Position numbers and translations under genes: made by a program. Positions 32,505 through 43,100 of a DNA stretch of 64,000 nt are shown in pieces (the first letter of the stretch is position 1; the number at the start of each line of letters is the position of its first letter). The DNA lies in the NCBI GenBank assembly GCA_013205085.1, contig JABMLH010000004.1, positions 248,001 through 312,000 on the forward strand, in the 5' to 3' direction. The DNA comes from Microbacteriaceae bacterium VKM Ac-2854 (GTDB lineage: Bacteria; Actinomycetota; Actinomycetes; Actinomycetales; Microbacteriaceae). Below the pieces are notes generated by a model. The model was given only the letters and a program-made list of their open reading frames with translations, made no database searches and was not told the origin of the DNA.

Positions 32505-34857
32505 CAGTGTCCTCGTTCCCCGCGACGGGTCGCGTCTTCGTCGTCGCGACCGATCGCGCCGTGTTCGTTCGAATTCCGTCGCGGGCGGCGGCGGAGGCGC
32601 GGGCGAGCCACGCGGGGCGCAGCGATCGCAGCGACAGTCGCGCCCGCAGCCGGGCCAGCGGCGAGACGGAGCCGTGCAGCTGGGCGACGAGCGCGTCGGC
32701 CTCGTTCCAGAACGCGGCCACCTCCGCCTCGCTCGGATCGGCCGGGCCGAAGACCGTCGCATCCGCCTGGCGGGCGAGAGTGGTCACCCCGACGCTCGGG
32801 TAGCTCTCGCTGAGCCGCTCGGCGTGCTCGCGCCGGGTGGAGCCCTCCGGCAGCACGGTGCCCAGATCGGCGACGCGGTCGACGACCTCGTCCCAGCCGC
32901 CGGAAATGCGGTCGGCGGGCCGCTGGGCCGTCTGTCGCGCGGTGCGCTTGCGCCGCTTCATCCCGCCGATCACGAGTGCCGGCCCGAACAGCAGCACGAG
33001 CAACCCGAGCACGCCGCCGGCGATGGCGAGCAGCACCCCGATCCAGCCGAGATCCGGCTTCTCGTCGTCGTCGGTGTCGTCCTCCTGGATGACGTCCGGC
33101 GGCACCACGGCGGGCTCCTGCGGCGGGGGCGGCGGCTGCAGCACCTGCGCGTTGGGCTGCGTCTTGGTCAGCGGGGTCTGGTCCTGCGGAACCTGATCCT
33201 CCGGCGGCGTCGGGTCGAAGGCGACCCAGCCGGCGCCGGCGAAGGCGACCTCGACCCAGGCGTGCAGATCGGCTCCGGTGACGGCGATCGGCGCGCTGAG
33301 GTCGGTTCCGGCCGGCGGGTAGAAGCCCATCACGACCCGAGCGGGCAGCCCGAGTTGGTCCACCATCAGTGCCATCGCCGTCGCGTACTGCTCGTCATCG
33401 CCGATCATCTGATCGTTGGCGGGCGCGAGCAGCGCCTGAAGGCGCTCGGCGCCGTGACCCGGGCGGGAGTCGGTCTCGCCCTCCAGCCCGTGGCTGAAGA
33501 AGCCCTGCGTCGAGAGCGTCGCCGCGATGGCGCGCACCTGTTCGACGGGGTCACTCGCCTCGCCGATCGCCGCCGAGGTCTCGGTCGCCACCGCCTCCGG
33601 GACGTCCATCGGGGCGGGTCCGGAGGCGGCGACGCCGACGTCGCCGGCCAGCTCCTCGTCGCTCGGCACCGGCGGGATGGTCGTCGTCACGGTGTAGGCG
33701 TCGCCGGCGGCGAGCCGGGAGGTGACCACCGCGACGCCCGTCTCAGCGTTGTAGTGCAGGGAATCGCTCAGGGTCTCGGCGCGCTCACCGGTGAAGGTGA
33801 CGGAGCTCGGGTAGCCCACGTCGGGCAGCCAGACCCCGGTCAGCTCGCCCGTCTCGAAACGGATCGTCGCCGCTGCGCCGGTGTGCTCGTCGGCGATCGT
33901 GCTGCCGACCCGGGCGAAGCTGCCCGAGTTGCCGCCACCACCCGCCACGTTGAAGACGGTGCCGTCGAAGGCGTCCATCGTCGCGAGGCGCACGCGCGCC
34001 CCCTCCGGCAGACCCGTGACGGTGAAGAGGGTCGCCTCCTTCTGATCGCGCACGATCTTGCGGTAGGAGGCGAGCGGCGTCGGGTAGTCGTGCAGGTCGA
34101 ACGGCGGCACGATCTCTTCGCGCAGCACGGAGCGGTGCGCCGTCGGAGCGACGGCGCCCGCCGTGCCGAACGCGACGGCGGCAGCGATAGCGAGGATCGC
34201 CGCGGCCGATCCGCCTCGGCGCAGTCGCAGCTGGCGAGCCGCCGCCGAATCGGCCGTTCCGGTCTCGCCGGTCGGGCGGCTGCGCCACGCGAACCACGCG
34301 AGGCCGACCACCCCGAAGGCGAGCGCCTGGGCGAGCGGGGCCACGGCCTCCGGAGTGCCGAAGAGGATGGAGACCACAAGCAGCAGCCCGGCCGGCAGCA
34401 GCGCCCAGCCGGGGCGGCTCGCGCGCAGCGCCACGCTGACCGCGACGACGGCGCAGACGAGGGCCGAGAGGAAGGGCACGATCAGCAGCTCGGCGAAGCC
34501 GTTCGCCGGCGGCGCCACCGTGAGCAGGCTCTTCCACGCGGTGACGGAGCCGACCAGCAGCCCGAGCAGCGTGTCGAGCGTCGGCAGCACTCCCGCGATC
34601 GCGGTCGGGCGGAACGCGGCCGCGCTGCCCACGAGCAGGTAGCCCGCCACCGTGAGGCCGGCCACGCTCAGCAGCCCGAGCCGGAAGCGAGCGCCGACCA
34701 CGGCGACCACCGCCCCGGTGAGGATGCCCAGCCCGCCGGCGATCAGGTGGTCGACGCCCTCGAACACGCGGCCGAAGCCCACCACACCGACGCCGAGCAG
34801 CAGGATCAGGGCGAGCACGTCGACGGCGCCGGCCGCCGGAGCGCGACGGGCGCTCAC
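32497..34857 (-). CDS. transglutaminase-like membrane protein, catalytic Cys replaced
   Basis: A 786-residue TgpA-like protein. The N-terminus has six or so TM helices (about 15-245), then an extracellular region with a transglutaminase core (about 440-560), a Pro-rich segment, one TM helix (WIGVLLAIAGGVLGLLVLLFGPALVI) and a cytoplasmic tail. In active members the core begins G-x-C-E-Q-F/Y-A; here it reads GDDEQYA with Asp near residue 488 in the Cys position, while the His (DLHAWVEV) and Asp (FDPTP) are kept. It is therefore probably a pseudoenzyme or has a changed chemistry. GTG 34857 overlaps the DUF58 stop (GTGA). It corresponds to Tgm of PFNA clusters. Confidence 0.88.
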   Translation of the reverse strand: MSARRAPAAGAVDVLALILLLGVGVVGFGRVFEGVDHLIAGGLGILTGAVVAVVGARFRLGLLSVAGLTVAGYLLVGSAAAFRPTAIAGVLPTLDTLLGLLVGSVTAWKSLLTVAPPANGFAELLIVPFLSALVCAVVAVSVALRASRPGWALLPAGLLLVVSILFGTPEAVAPLAQALAFGVVGLAWFAWRSRPTGETGTADSAAARQLRLRRGGSAAAILAIAAAVAFGTAGAVAPTAHRSVLREEIVPPFDLHDYPTPLASYRKIVRDQKEATLFTVTGLPEGARVRLATMDAFDGTVFNVAGGGGNSGSFARVGSTIADEHTGAAATIRFETGELTGVWLPDVGYPSSVTFTGERAETLSDSLHYNAETGVAVVTSRLAAGDAYTVTTTIPPVPSDEELAGDVGVAASGPAPMDVPEAVATETSAAIGEASDPVEQVRAIAATLSTQGFFSHGLEGETDSRPGHGAERLQALLAPANDQMIGDDEQYATAMALMVDQLGLPARVVMGFYPPAGTDLSAPIAVTGADLHAWVEVAFAGAGWVAFDPTPPEDQVPQDQTPLTKTQPNAQVLQPPPPPQEPAVVPPDVIQEDDTDDDEKPDLGWIGVLLAIAGGVLGLLVLLFGPALVIGGMKRRKRTARQTAQRPADRISGGWDEVVDRVADLGTVLPEGSTRREHAERLSESYPSVGVTTLARQADATVFGPADPSEAEVAAFWNEADALVAQLHGSVSPLARLRARLSLRSLRPAWLARASAAARDGIRTNTARSVATTKTRPVAGNEDTDD

Positions 34858-36161
34858 GCGACGCTCCGGCGCATCGAGCGCGACAGCTCGTCGAGACTCG
34901 AGACGCTGAAGAGGGTGACCTCGCCGAGCGTGCGGCGGGCGGCGGTGCGCTCGGGCGCGCAACTGATGGCGATGACCCGCACACCGGAGGGGAGGTGTCG
35001 CGCGGCCGACTGCAGCTGCGCCGCGGTGACGTCGGCGCCCACGAGCAGGATCACGACGGAGGCCTGCGGCACCGCGGTGCCGAGCGAGCGGGCCAGGCCG
35101 ACGATGTCGTCGCGGCCCGACGTCTGCTCCACCCCGGCGAGGTCGTCGAGCAGGCGCTTGCCGCTGCGTCCGTGCAGCGCCCGGCCCTGCACGAGCACGC
35201 TGAGCTGCTGCCCCTCGCGCAGCGCCTGAAGGCCGAGCGAGCCGCAGCACGAGACGGCGAGCTCGAACTGCTGCTCATCCGTGTAATCGGCGGGGTTCAG
35301 CGACAAGCCGATCGCGAGGTGCGAGCGCCGGGTCTCCTCGAACTGGCGCACCATCAGCGTGCCGGTGCGGGCCGTGGTCTTCCAGTGCACGTAGCGCCGA
35401 TCGTCGCCGGGGGTGTAGCCGCGCAGCGCGTGGAAGGAGACGTCGTTGTTCGAGAGTTCGCGGGTCGGCAGGCCCTCGAGGTCCTTGAGGAAGCCGGAGG
35501 TCGCGCCCCCGAGCGTCACGGTGCGCGGATGCACGTAGAGGTCTTCGGGAACGGTGTGCGGCACGACCCGGCGGAACAGCCCCAGCGCATCGCCGCGCAC
35601 CGAACGCAGCGGGCCGACCGAGATGACGCTGCGCCGCGCGGTCGGGATGGTGAACAGTTCCTCGTGCACAGCGGCGGCGGCCAGGCGCGGCACCGGGAAG
35701 ACCGCGACGCCGGCGCCGACCGGCAGCTCGATCCGGGCCGGCAGCAGCGTGCGCGTGGAGGTGTTGCTCACCTCGACGCGGCCCACGGCACGCTCGCCGA
35801 CCACCACGCGCGTCGCCGCGAGGTCGAGGTCGACCGCGTACGCCGAGCGGCCGATCATGAAGGGGGCGGCGACGACGAGCACCGCGAACGCGAGCACCGC
35901 CAGCGCGACCAGCTCGAACCAGCCCTGCTCGGCGCCGACGATCCAGGCGACGATCCCGAGGCCGGCGACGATCCACGCGAACGGCGTCGCGACGCGCAGC
36001 ACCGGCGCGACCCGCGCCCAGGCCGGGGCGAGCAGCACCGCGAGCACGGCACCCGCGTGCCGGGCCCGACCGGCGCCCGCGCGGGCGAGCGCGAGCGCGC
36101 CGCGCAGCCGCGCCGCGACGTCGATGCGTCGCGCGCTCTGCACCGCCCCGAGTTCGGTCAT
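34854..36161 (-). CDS. DUF58 domain membrane protein
   Basis: A 435-residue protein with two TM helices (about residues 55-110), an extracytoplasmic or linker beta domain, and a C-terminal DUF58 region with the signature GDDRRYVHWKTTARTG and a VWA-like fold (SVVILLVGADV). DUF58 proteins work with MoxR ATPases and transglutaminase-like proteins in assembly or chaperone functions at the membrane. The start at 36161 overlaps the MoxR stop (ATGA) and the stop overlaps the transglutaminase-like gene. Confidence 0.92.
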   Translation of the reverse strand: MTELGAVQSARRIDVAARLRGALALARAGAGRARHAGAVLAVLLAPAWARVAPVLRVATPFAWIVAGLGIVAWIVGAEQGWFELVALAVLAFAVLVVAAPFMIGRSAYAVDLDLAATRVVVGERAVGRVEVSNTSTRTLLPARIELPVGAGVAVFPVPRLAAAAVHEELFTIPTARRSVISVGPLRSVRGDALGLFRRVVPHTVPEDLYVHPRTVTLGGATSGFLKDLEGLPTRELSNNDVSFHALRGYTPGDDRRYVHWKTTARTGTLMVRQFEETRRSHLAIGLSLNPADYTDEQQFELAVSCCGSLGLQALREGQQLSVLVQGRALHGRSGKRLLDDLAGVEQTSGRDDIVGLARSLGTAVPQASVVILLVGADVTAAQLQSAARHLPSGVRVIAISCAPERTAARRTLGEVTLFSVSSLDELSRSMRRSVA

Positions 36162-37129
36162 GCCACTTGCCTCGCCTGCGGTGCAGCGACATCGGCGAGC
36201 GCGCGACCGAGCACGGCCTCGGCCGTCGCGCCGGCGAACTCGGCCTCGGGGTCGAGCACGAAGCGGTGCAGCCACACCGGCGCGATCAGCTGCTTCACGT
36301 CGTCCGGCAGCACGAAGTGCCGGCCCTGTGCCGCCGCCCAGACCTTGCACGCGCGGATCAGCGACATCGAGCCGCGGACGGACACGCCGATCCGCGTCTC
36401 CGGGGCGTTGCGCGTCGCCTCCGCCAGCTGCACGACGTAGCGCAGCACCGCGCTGTCGGTGTGCACCGTGGCGGCGAGGTCGGCCATGTCGGCGACGGCC
36501 TGCGTGGTGATGATCGCGTTCAGCGTCGAGGACGGGTTGCGCTGGCCGGCGCCCGCGAGGATCCGCTCGGCTGAGGCCGAGTCCGGATAGCCGATCGAGG
36601 TCTTGATCAGGAAGCGGTCCAGCTGTGCCTCCGGCAGCTTGTAGGTGCCGGCCTGCTCGATCGGGTTCTGCGTCGCGATCACCAGGAACGGCCGGCCGAC
36701 CTCGTGACTGATGCCGTCGACCGTCACGCGGGACTCCTCCATCACCTCCAGCAAGGCGGACTGCGTCTTGGGCGACGCGCGGTTGATCTCGTCGGCCAAC
36801 ACGATCGAGGCGAAGATCGGCCCGCGGTGGAAGTCGAAGCGGCCCGATTTCTGGTCGTAGATGGTCACGCCGGTGACGTCGCTGGGCAGCAGGTCCGGCG
36901 TGAACTGGATGCGGTTGCTGGTGCCCTGCACGGTCGCCGCGATCGCCTTGGCGAGGCTGGTCTTGCCGGTGCCGGGCGCGTCTTCAAGCAGCACGTGGCC
37001 CTCGGCGAGCATCGCCGTGAGGACGAGGCTGACCACCTCGGACTTACCGAGCACGGCCTGTCCGACGTTCTGCACCAGCTTCTCGAAGGTATTGGCGAAC
37101 CAGGCGGCCTGGTCTGGGGTCATGGTCAT
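36158..37129 (-). CDS. MoxR-family AAA+ ATPase
   Basis: A 323-residue AAA+ ATPase. Walker A is APGTGKTS (51-58), Walker B LADEINRA (Asp113, Glu114), with sensor 1 (VIATQNP) and the arginine finger region present. MoxR ATPases act as metal-insertion or folding chaperones, here presumably with DUF58. The ATG at 37129 is preceded by AAGGAG 8-10 nt upstream. The gene follows the giant surface protein gene by 33 bp and corresponds to the AAA-ATPase of the PFNA set. Confidence 0.94.
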   Translation of the reverse strand: MTMTPDQAAWFANTFEKLVQNVGQAVLGKSEVVSLVLTAMLAEGHVLLEDAPGTGKTSLAKAIAATVQGTSNRIQFTPDLLPSDVTGVTIYDQKSGRFDFHRGPIFASIVLADEINRASPKTQSALLEVMEESRVTVDGISHEVGRPFLVIATQNPIEQAGTYKLPEAQLDRFLIKTSIGYPDSASAERILAGAGQRNPSSTLNAIITTQAVADMADLAATVHTDSAVLRYVVQLAEATRNAPETRIGVSVRGSMSLIRACKVWAAAQGRHFVLPDDVKQLIAPVWLHRFVLDPEAEFAGATAEAVLGRALADVAAPQARQVA

Positions 37130-37162
37130 GGGTGGGGCTCCTTGGAAGTGATCATGACGGGA

Positions 37163-40100
37163 TTACCAGGCAGGCTGGTTCTGATATCGCTCACTGTCAA
37201 CCCAGCCGATCCCCGGGACATTGACCGATATATAGAGATACTCGGAAGGTTGGCCGTTGTAGTTCGAATAGCACTGCGTTTGATATGTTCCAGGACCTAA
37301 CTGCCCGGTACGAACTCCGCCAAAACCACCGGGAGCTCCGTCGGAGAAGCAACGATATTCGTACGTTCCGGGGGCAAGGTTGTTATCGGAATTCAACTTC
37401 AGATAGTAAGAGGTATTGCCCCAGAAGTCACCCTTGCTCACAGTCATGTGCGGAGCCGGTTGAGGACCACTGGTGGCACTAGATGTCGCCTCCGAACTCT
37501 CATGCCCGTCGCTATCGACCGCCTTAATCCGGATCGAATGGTTCTGGCTGTAGCCATTGCCTACAGACTTTGAGCCGTTTCCCGGGCCGACATCCTCCCA
37601 GCCACCGCCATCAACGCTGACGAACATCGTGTTGATCGCTCGACCGTTGGGTGCCGGCGGAGACCAGTTGAAGATTACGTTTGTTGCGCCGCTCGAAGCG
37701 CCGACCACTGGAGTCCGGACCGGACCAAATGGCGCAAGCCCTGTCTTCGGCTCACTCCAGTCGCTGGAGTAAGCAATCCCTTCTACTGTCGCAACTGAGC
37801 GCATCCGAATCGAGTAGGTATTGTTATTCGATATACCCTCAGTCAATGTCGATGACGCAAACCTCTCGACGCCATCACCGTTCAGATCATAGAAATAGCG
37901 GATCTCCTCAGTCCTAGCCCCATGTTCCGAACCCGCCGCCCAGGTTACGTCCGTGATGGAATTATCGCCCTCGCTAGCCGACGTTATTGTCGGAGGTCCC
38001 GATGCTCCGGCGGCGCGCCTGGGTAGCGAGTCCGCACTGAAATTAAGGACGGTCTTGGAGGCGTCCGTCGACTTATTCTTAGCCGCGACGGTGAAGGTGT
38101 AGTCGGCAGTCTGGTTGATCAAGAGGACATTTTGAGAGGTCTCCTCTGGCGCGAGTTGGAACTTGCGCCATTGGATACCATTTGCTTTGACGATTAGCGT
38201 ATAACCCGTAATAGTTTCGGCATTGATGGTGGCTGGCGGGCTCCAACTCACCGGCAACTGCGATTCGTTGCCAAGGTTTTCCGACGCCCCCACCGTCGGC
38301 GCCGCCGGCGCGCTCGGCGAGCCCGCCGGGCTCATCGACGCGGAGGCCGACCAGTCGGACGGGTCGGGCGCCTTGTTCTTCGCGCGCACCTGCACGGTGT
38401 ACTGCGCCCCGTTCGTCAGCCCGGTCAGCGTCTTGGTACGCGTCCCGGCCGGCACGTCGATCTGTCCGTTGCCGGCGCCGCCGAGCTGGATCGTGTAGCC
38501 CGTGATCGCGGATCCGGTGTTCGCGCCGTCGGTCCAGGTGACGATGATCGAACCGTCGCCGTAGTCGAGGGGCGACAGGATGGGCGCGCCCGGCCGCAGG
38601 TCGGGCCGCGCCACGGCCGACGCCGGCGACGGGTCGGACTCGCCGACCTCGTTGGTCGCGGTCACCGTGAAGGTGTACTCCACGTCGTTGGTGAGCCCGA
38701 CGATCGTGCAGGTCGTCGCGGGGCAGTCCTGGCTGCCGCCGCTCCACTTCACCGTGTGCGTGGTAATCGCCGCGCCGTTGTTGCTGCCGTCCGACCAGCT
38801 CAGCACGAGCGAGCGGTCGGCCACATCACTCACGGCGGGGGTCCCCGGCGCCGCCGGCTTGCCCTGCACCGTCAGCCGGATGCTGCCGAAGACATAGCGC
38901 TCCGTGTCCTTCGTCGCATCCGCGACCTGATAGCGCACGACCATCGTGCCGACGAACTTCGCGTCGGGCGTCACGATCACCGTGTCACCGGCGATCGAGG
39001 CCGTGCCAATGCCCGTGTCGACCGTCGGCGTACCGACCAGCGTCAGCGGCGTGTCCGGGAACGGGTTCACGTCGTTGCCCAGCACCGACACCGTGGTCGC
39101 CTTGCCCTGCGCGGCCTTCGCCACGACGTCGTCGTTCGCGACGGTGAGCGGGCGGGTGGACGCGGAGACCGTCACGGTCACCGAGCCCTGCACCGGAGCC
39201 GTCGTGCCGTCCGTCACCGTCACCGCGAGAGTGGCGACGGTGCCCTTGGGCAGCGTCTTGTCCGCGGTGACCGAGAGCACCGAGCCCGCGACCGACGCCG
39301 TCATCCCCGCCGGGGCGCCGCTGACCGTGTAGCTCAGCTTCTCCAGGTCGCCCTTGTCGGGGTCGGCGGAGAGCGCACGCAGATCGAGGGTCGACGCGGC
39401 CTCGCCCGGCGCGACCTGCATCGCGCCGCCGGCGAAGGTGGGCGGCTGGTTCTCGGGCGGCAGTACGGTGATCGGGATGCTCAGGGTCGCCTTGACGCCC
39501 TTGGGGTCGTCGGGGCCGGTGCCGTCGGTCACCTCGAAGGTGAGCGCGTCGGAGCCGAAGTAGTCCGGTGCCGCGGTATAGAGCAGTGTGGTCTCGTCCT
39601 TCACGAAGACGCCGTCGGCCGAGTGGATCGCCGAGATGCGGTCGGCCTGCGTCAACCGCACCGACTTGCCCGCCGGCGCGACGACCCAGTCGCTCAGCGG
39701 AATGGTCGCCTGCTCTCCGGCCTTCACCTCGAGCGGTGCGACGCCGGCCTTCAGCGACGGGCCGGTCGAGCTCAGCGCCGGCACCCGGATGAAGGCGGTG
39801 CCGACGAGGCCGTCCGCGTCGGTCGCGGTGTACGCGATGATCTGCACCGTGTCGCTCGGCGTCACCGTGACGACACCCTCCGCGCCGACGGTCGCGCCGG
39901 CGGGCTCGCCGAGCAGCGCCACCTCGAGCTCGCTGGCGACGCCGTCCGGATCCTCGTCGTTCTTCAGCACCGGCACCTCGACGGTCTCCGCCTCGCCGAT
40001 GTCGGCCGCGGTGACGGTGTCGTCGCGGGCGATCGGGGCCACGAGCGTGGCCTCGTTCGCCACGGTGACGAGCAGGCTGCCGATCGCGACCGCGCCGCGG

Positions 40101-43100
40101 GTGTCGGCCACGGTGTATTGAATTGCGTAGTCGCCCTCCGCCTCCGGGGTCGTCACCAGGACCCGACCGGAGGCCACGGTCGCGGTCACGCCGTCGGGCA
40201 GGATGAGCCCCTCCTCGACCAGCGAGAGGGTGTCGCCGTCCGGATCCGTGTCGTTCGCGAGCACGTCGACGGCGATCCGCCGGCCGGGCTGCGCCGTGAC
40301 GACGTCCTTGACCGCATCCGGCGCCTGGTTCTGCGTGCTCGGCTTCGCGACGCCGACCCGGATGGTCGCCGTGTTCGAGGAGCCGAGCGCGTCGCGCACC
40401 TCGTAGCGAAACACGTCGGTGCCGGCGGAGTCGTCGAAGGCGGTGTAGCTGAGGTAGGTGTCGCCGATCTCCTCGATCCGGCCCAGTCGCGGTGCGCTGG
40501 CCTGGCCGACGAGGGTCACGCTGTCGCCGTCGGGGTCGATGCCGTCGAGCGGGACCGGGATGCGGATGGTGGTGCCTGAGAGTGCGCGCGCCTCCAGGTT
40601 CACGGGGCGCGGCGGGTTATTGGTGTCGTTGAGCGGCAGGATCTGGATGCTGACGTAGCCGGCATCCTTCTGGCCGGAGGCGTCCACCGCCTCGTAGGTG
40701 ACGTAGACCGTCTTCGCGGTGTCGCCGGCCTTGAAGCGCAGGGTGTCCTGCGAGACGAAGGCCGTGCCGTCCGCGGTCTCGGGCAGCGGCGCCACGAGGT
40801 CCGGCGCGACCGTGAGCGTGTCGCCGTTGGGCGAGATGTCGTTCGCGAGCACGTCGATGGTGACGGTGTCGCCGGCGCGGACGATCGCGGAGTCGTCGGC
40901 GGCGACCGGCGGCTCCAGCGTCGTCGGGCCGGGCACCGGCACCACCAGCACCTCACCGATCGCCGTGCCGATACCGTTCGAGATCGTGTACTGGAAGCTG
41001 ACCGGCCCGGTGATGCCCGGCTGATCCGTGACCCGGAGCACCTCGTGTTCAAGGATCGCCACGGCCACCCCCGAGGTCGGCGCCACCGTCACCGACTGCA
41101 CCACGAGCAGGCCGCCGGTGGGGTCGGAGTCGTTCTGCAGCACGTCGACGAGCACGTCGCCGCCGGCCGGCAGCAGCGCGACATCGCGCACGGCGACCGG
41201 ATCCCGCTGGTCGACGGAGGCGGGCAGCACGTCGATCCGCACGATGCCGACCGCGGTGTTCGGACCGTCGCTGGCGAGGTACTGCAGGTAGTACGTCTTC
41301 GGCTCGGACGCGGTGAAGGTGAAGGTGCCGGCGCTGAAGTCGGGCACCACGCTCGCGCCCTGCACCTCGTCGACCTTGCCGAGCATCAGCTTCGCGCCGC
41401 TCGCGCTGAGGTCGTTGGTCAGCGGAGCGACCGTGACCGGCTGGTCAGCCAGGGTGGTCGCGTGATCGGGGTTCGTCACCGGCAGCACGGAGCCGGGCGC
41501 GCGCACATCCACGTGCAGTACACCCTCGACGTCGTCGGTGCCGTCGGACACGATGAGCACAACGTCCTTGCGCCCCTGCTCGGCCCCGATCGCGTCGAAC
41601 GTCACCAGGCCGTCGGCCCGGAACTGCACCTGGTCGTCGCTGTTCACGGCGGCCGATCGGAGGAAGAGGTCGTCGCCGTCCGGGTCGAGCCAGTCCGGCA
41701 GCACGTTGTAGGAGAGCGACGCGCCCTGCTCGACCGCGATGCGTCCCTCGCGCTTCTGCTCTGGCGCCTCGTTGCTGCCGGCCGGCTTCACGGTCAGCGT
41801 GACCGTCGCGTCGTCGGTGAGGCCGCGCCCGTCGTCGGCGGTGTAGCTGAAGCTCGCGGTGCCGCTCGCCTCCGCGGCGACGCTGATCTGCAGCGCCTGA
41901 CCGCCGTAGATGGGCTGGATCGTGCCGATCGAGGGCATCGCGCCGAGCACCGATGCCGTGAGCACGTCGCCGTCCGGGTCGTTGTCGTTGTCGAGCACCG
42001 GCAGGATGATGCTGCGGCCGGCGCGCACGCCGAACTCGTCATCCGCGGCGATCGGCGGCTGGTTGGCGTCGGTGCGCTCCGGGATCGTGTTCTGGATCTG
42101 GTTCTCGGAGGCCTCGTTCTCGTCCTCCTCGTCGGACTCGTCCGGCGGCGGCGTCACGTCCTCCCAGTTCGCGACCTCCTTCATGTCCTGGTTCACCAGC
42201 CAGACCAGGCCCTCGGTGAGCTCGTTGAGCACCACGGCGTTGCGGTTCACCCGGAACACGGCGCGCTTGTCGCCCGCCAGATTGTCGACGGCGCGGGTCA
42301 CGTCGTTCGTGCTGCCGCCGCAGTCGCGCACGTAGCGTCCGGATCCGGTCCACGCGGCGTAGGTGCAGCCGTTCACGACCACGGGGGTCACGGCGACGCC
42401 GCTGCCCTCGGCATCGATCGATCGAGCCGCCGAACCGTCCAGCGGCTGCAGCAGCAGCGCGCTGTTGCTCGCGATCGCCACCGCGTCGCCGCTCGCCCCC
42501 GGCTTCTGCAGAGCGAGCCCCTCCGCCGTGCCGAGGTCGACCGGAGCCGCACCGCCGATCGAGACCGCGCCGGTCGCGGGATCGAGCAGGACCGGGGTGG
42601 TGCCGACGGCGGAGACCGCGATCGTCGCATCCGGGGCGAATCCGGTCACAGTGGAACGGGAGACCCCGGCGCCGGGCCGCACCGTGACGAGTTCGGACTC
42701 CTTCGGCGAGAAGGCGAAGACGGTGCCGTCGGTGGCCACCGCGGCCACGGCGCCCGCGCCGAGTTCGGCGATCGGTTCGTCCGAGGCGACGGTGAAGGAC
42801 TGCACGGCGTCCGCCGCCCGGACCCAGAGCGCACCCTTCGCTGGATCGAGGATGGCGACGACCCCGCCGCCCAGACTCACCGCGGAGTCCGCGGGAACGG
42901 GGATGTCCTGGTTCAGCGTGACCGAGGAGGTGTTCACCACGGCGAGGGTCGCGTTGCTCTGGTCGTGGACGACGACCGTGCCGGCCTCCTGCTCGACGTC
43001 GAAGCTGGCACCCTTGGCGCGCAGCCCCGCATCCAGCACCTCGGACGGGTAGTTCAGGCGACCGGCGAGCAGCGCGCTGGGCTTGGTCACCCAGACGCCG

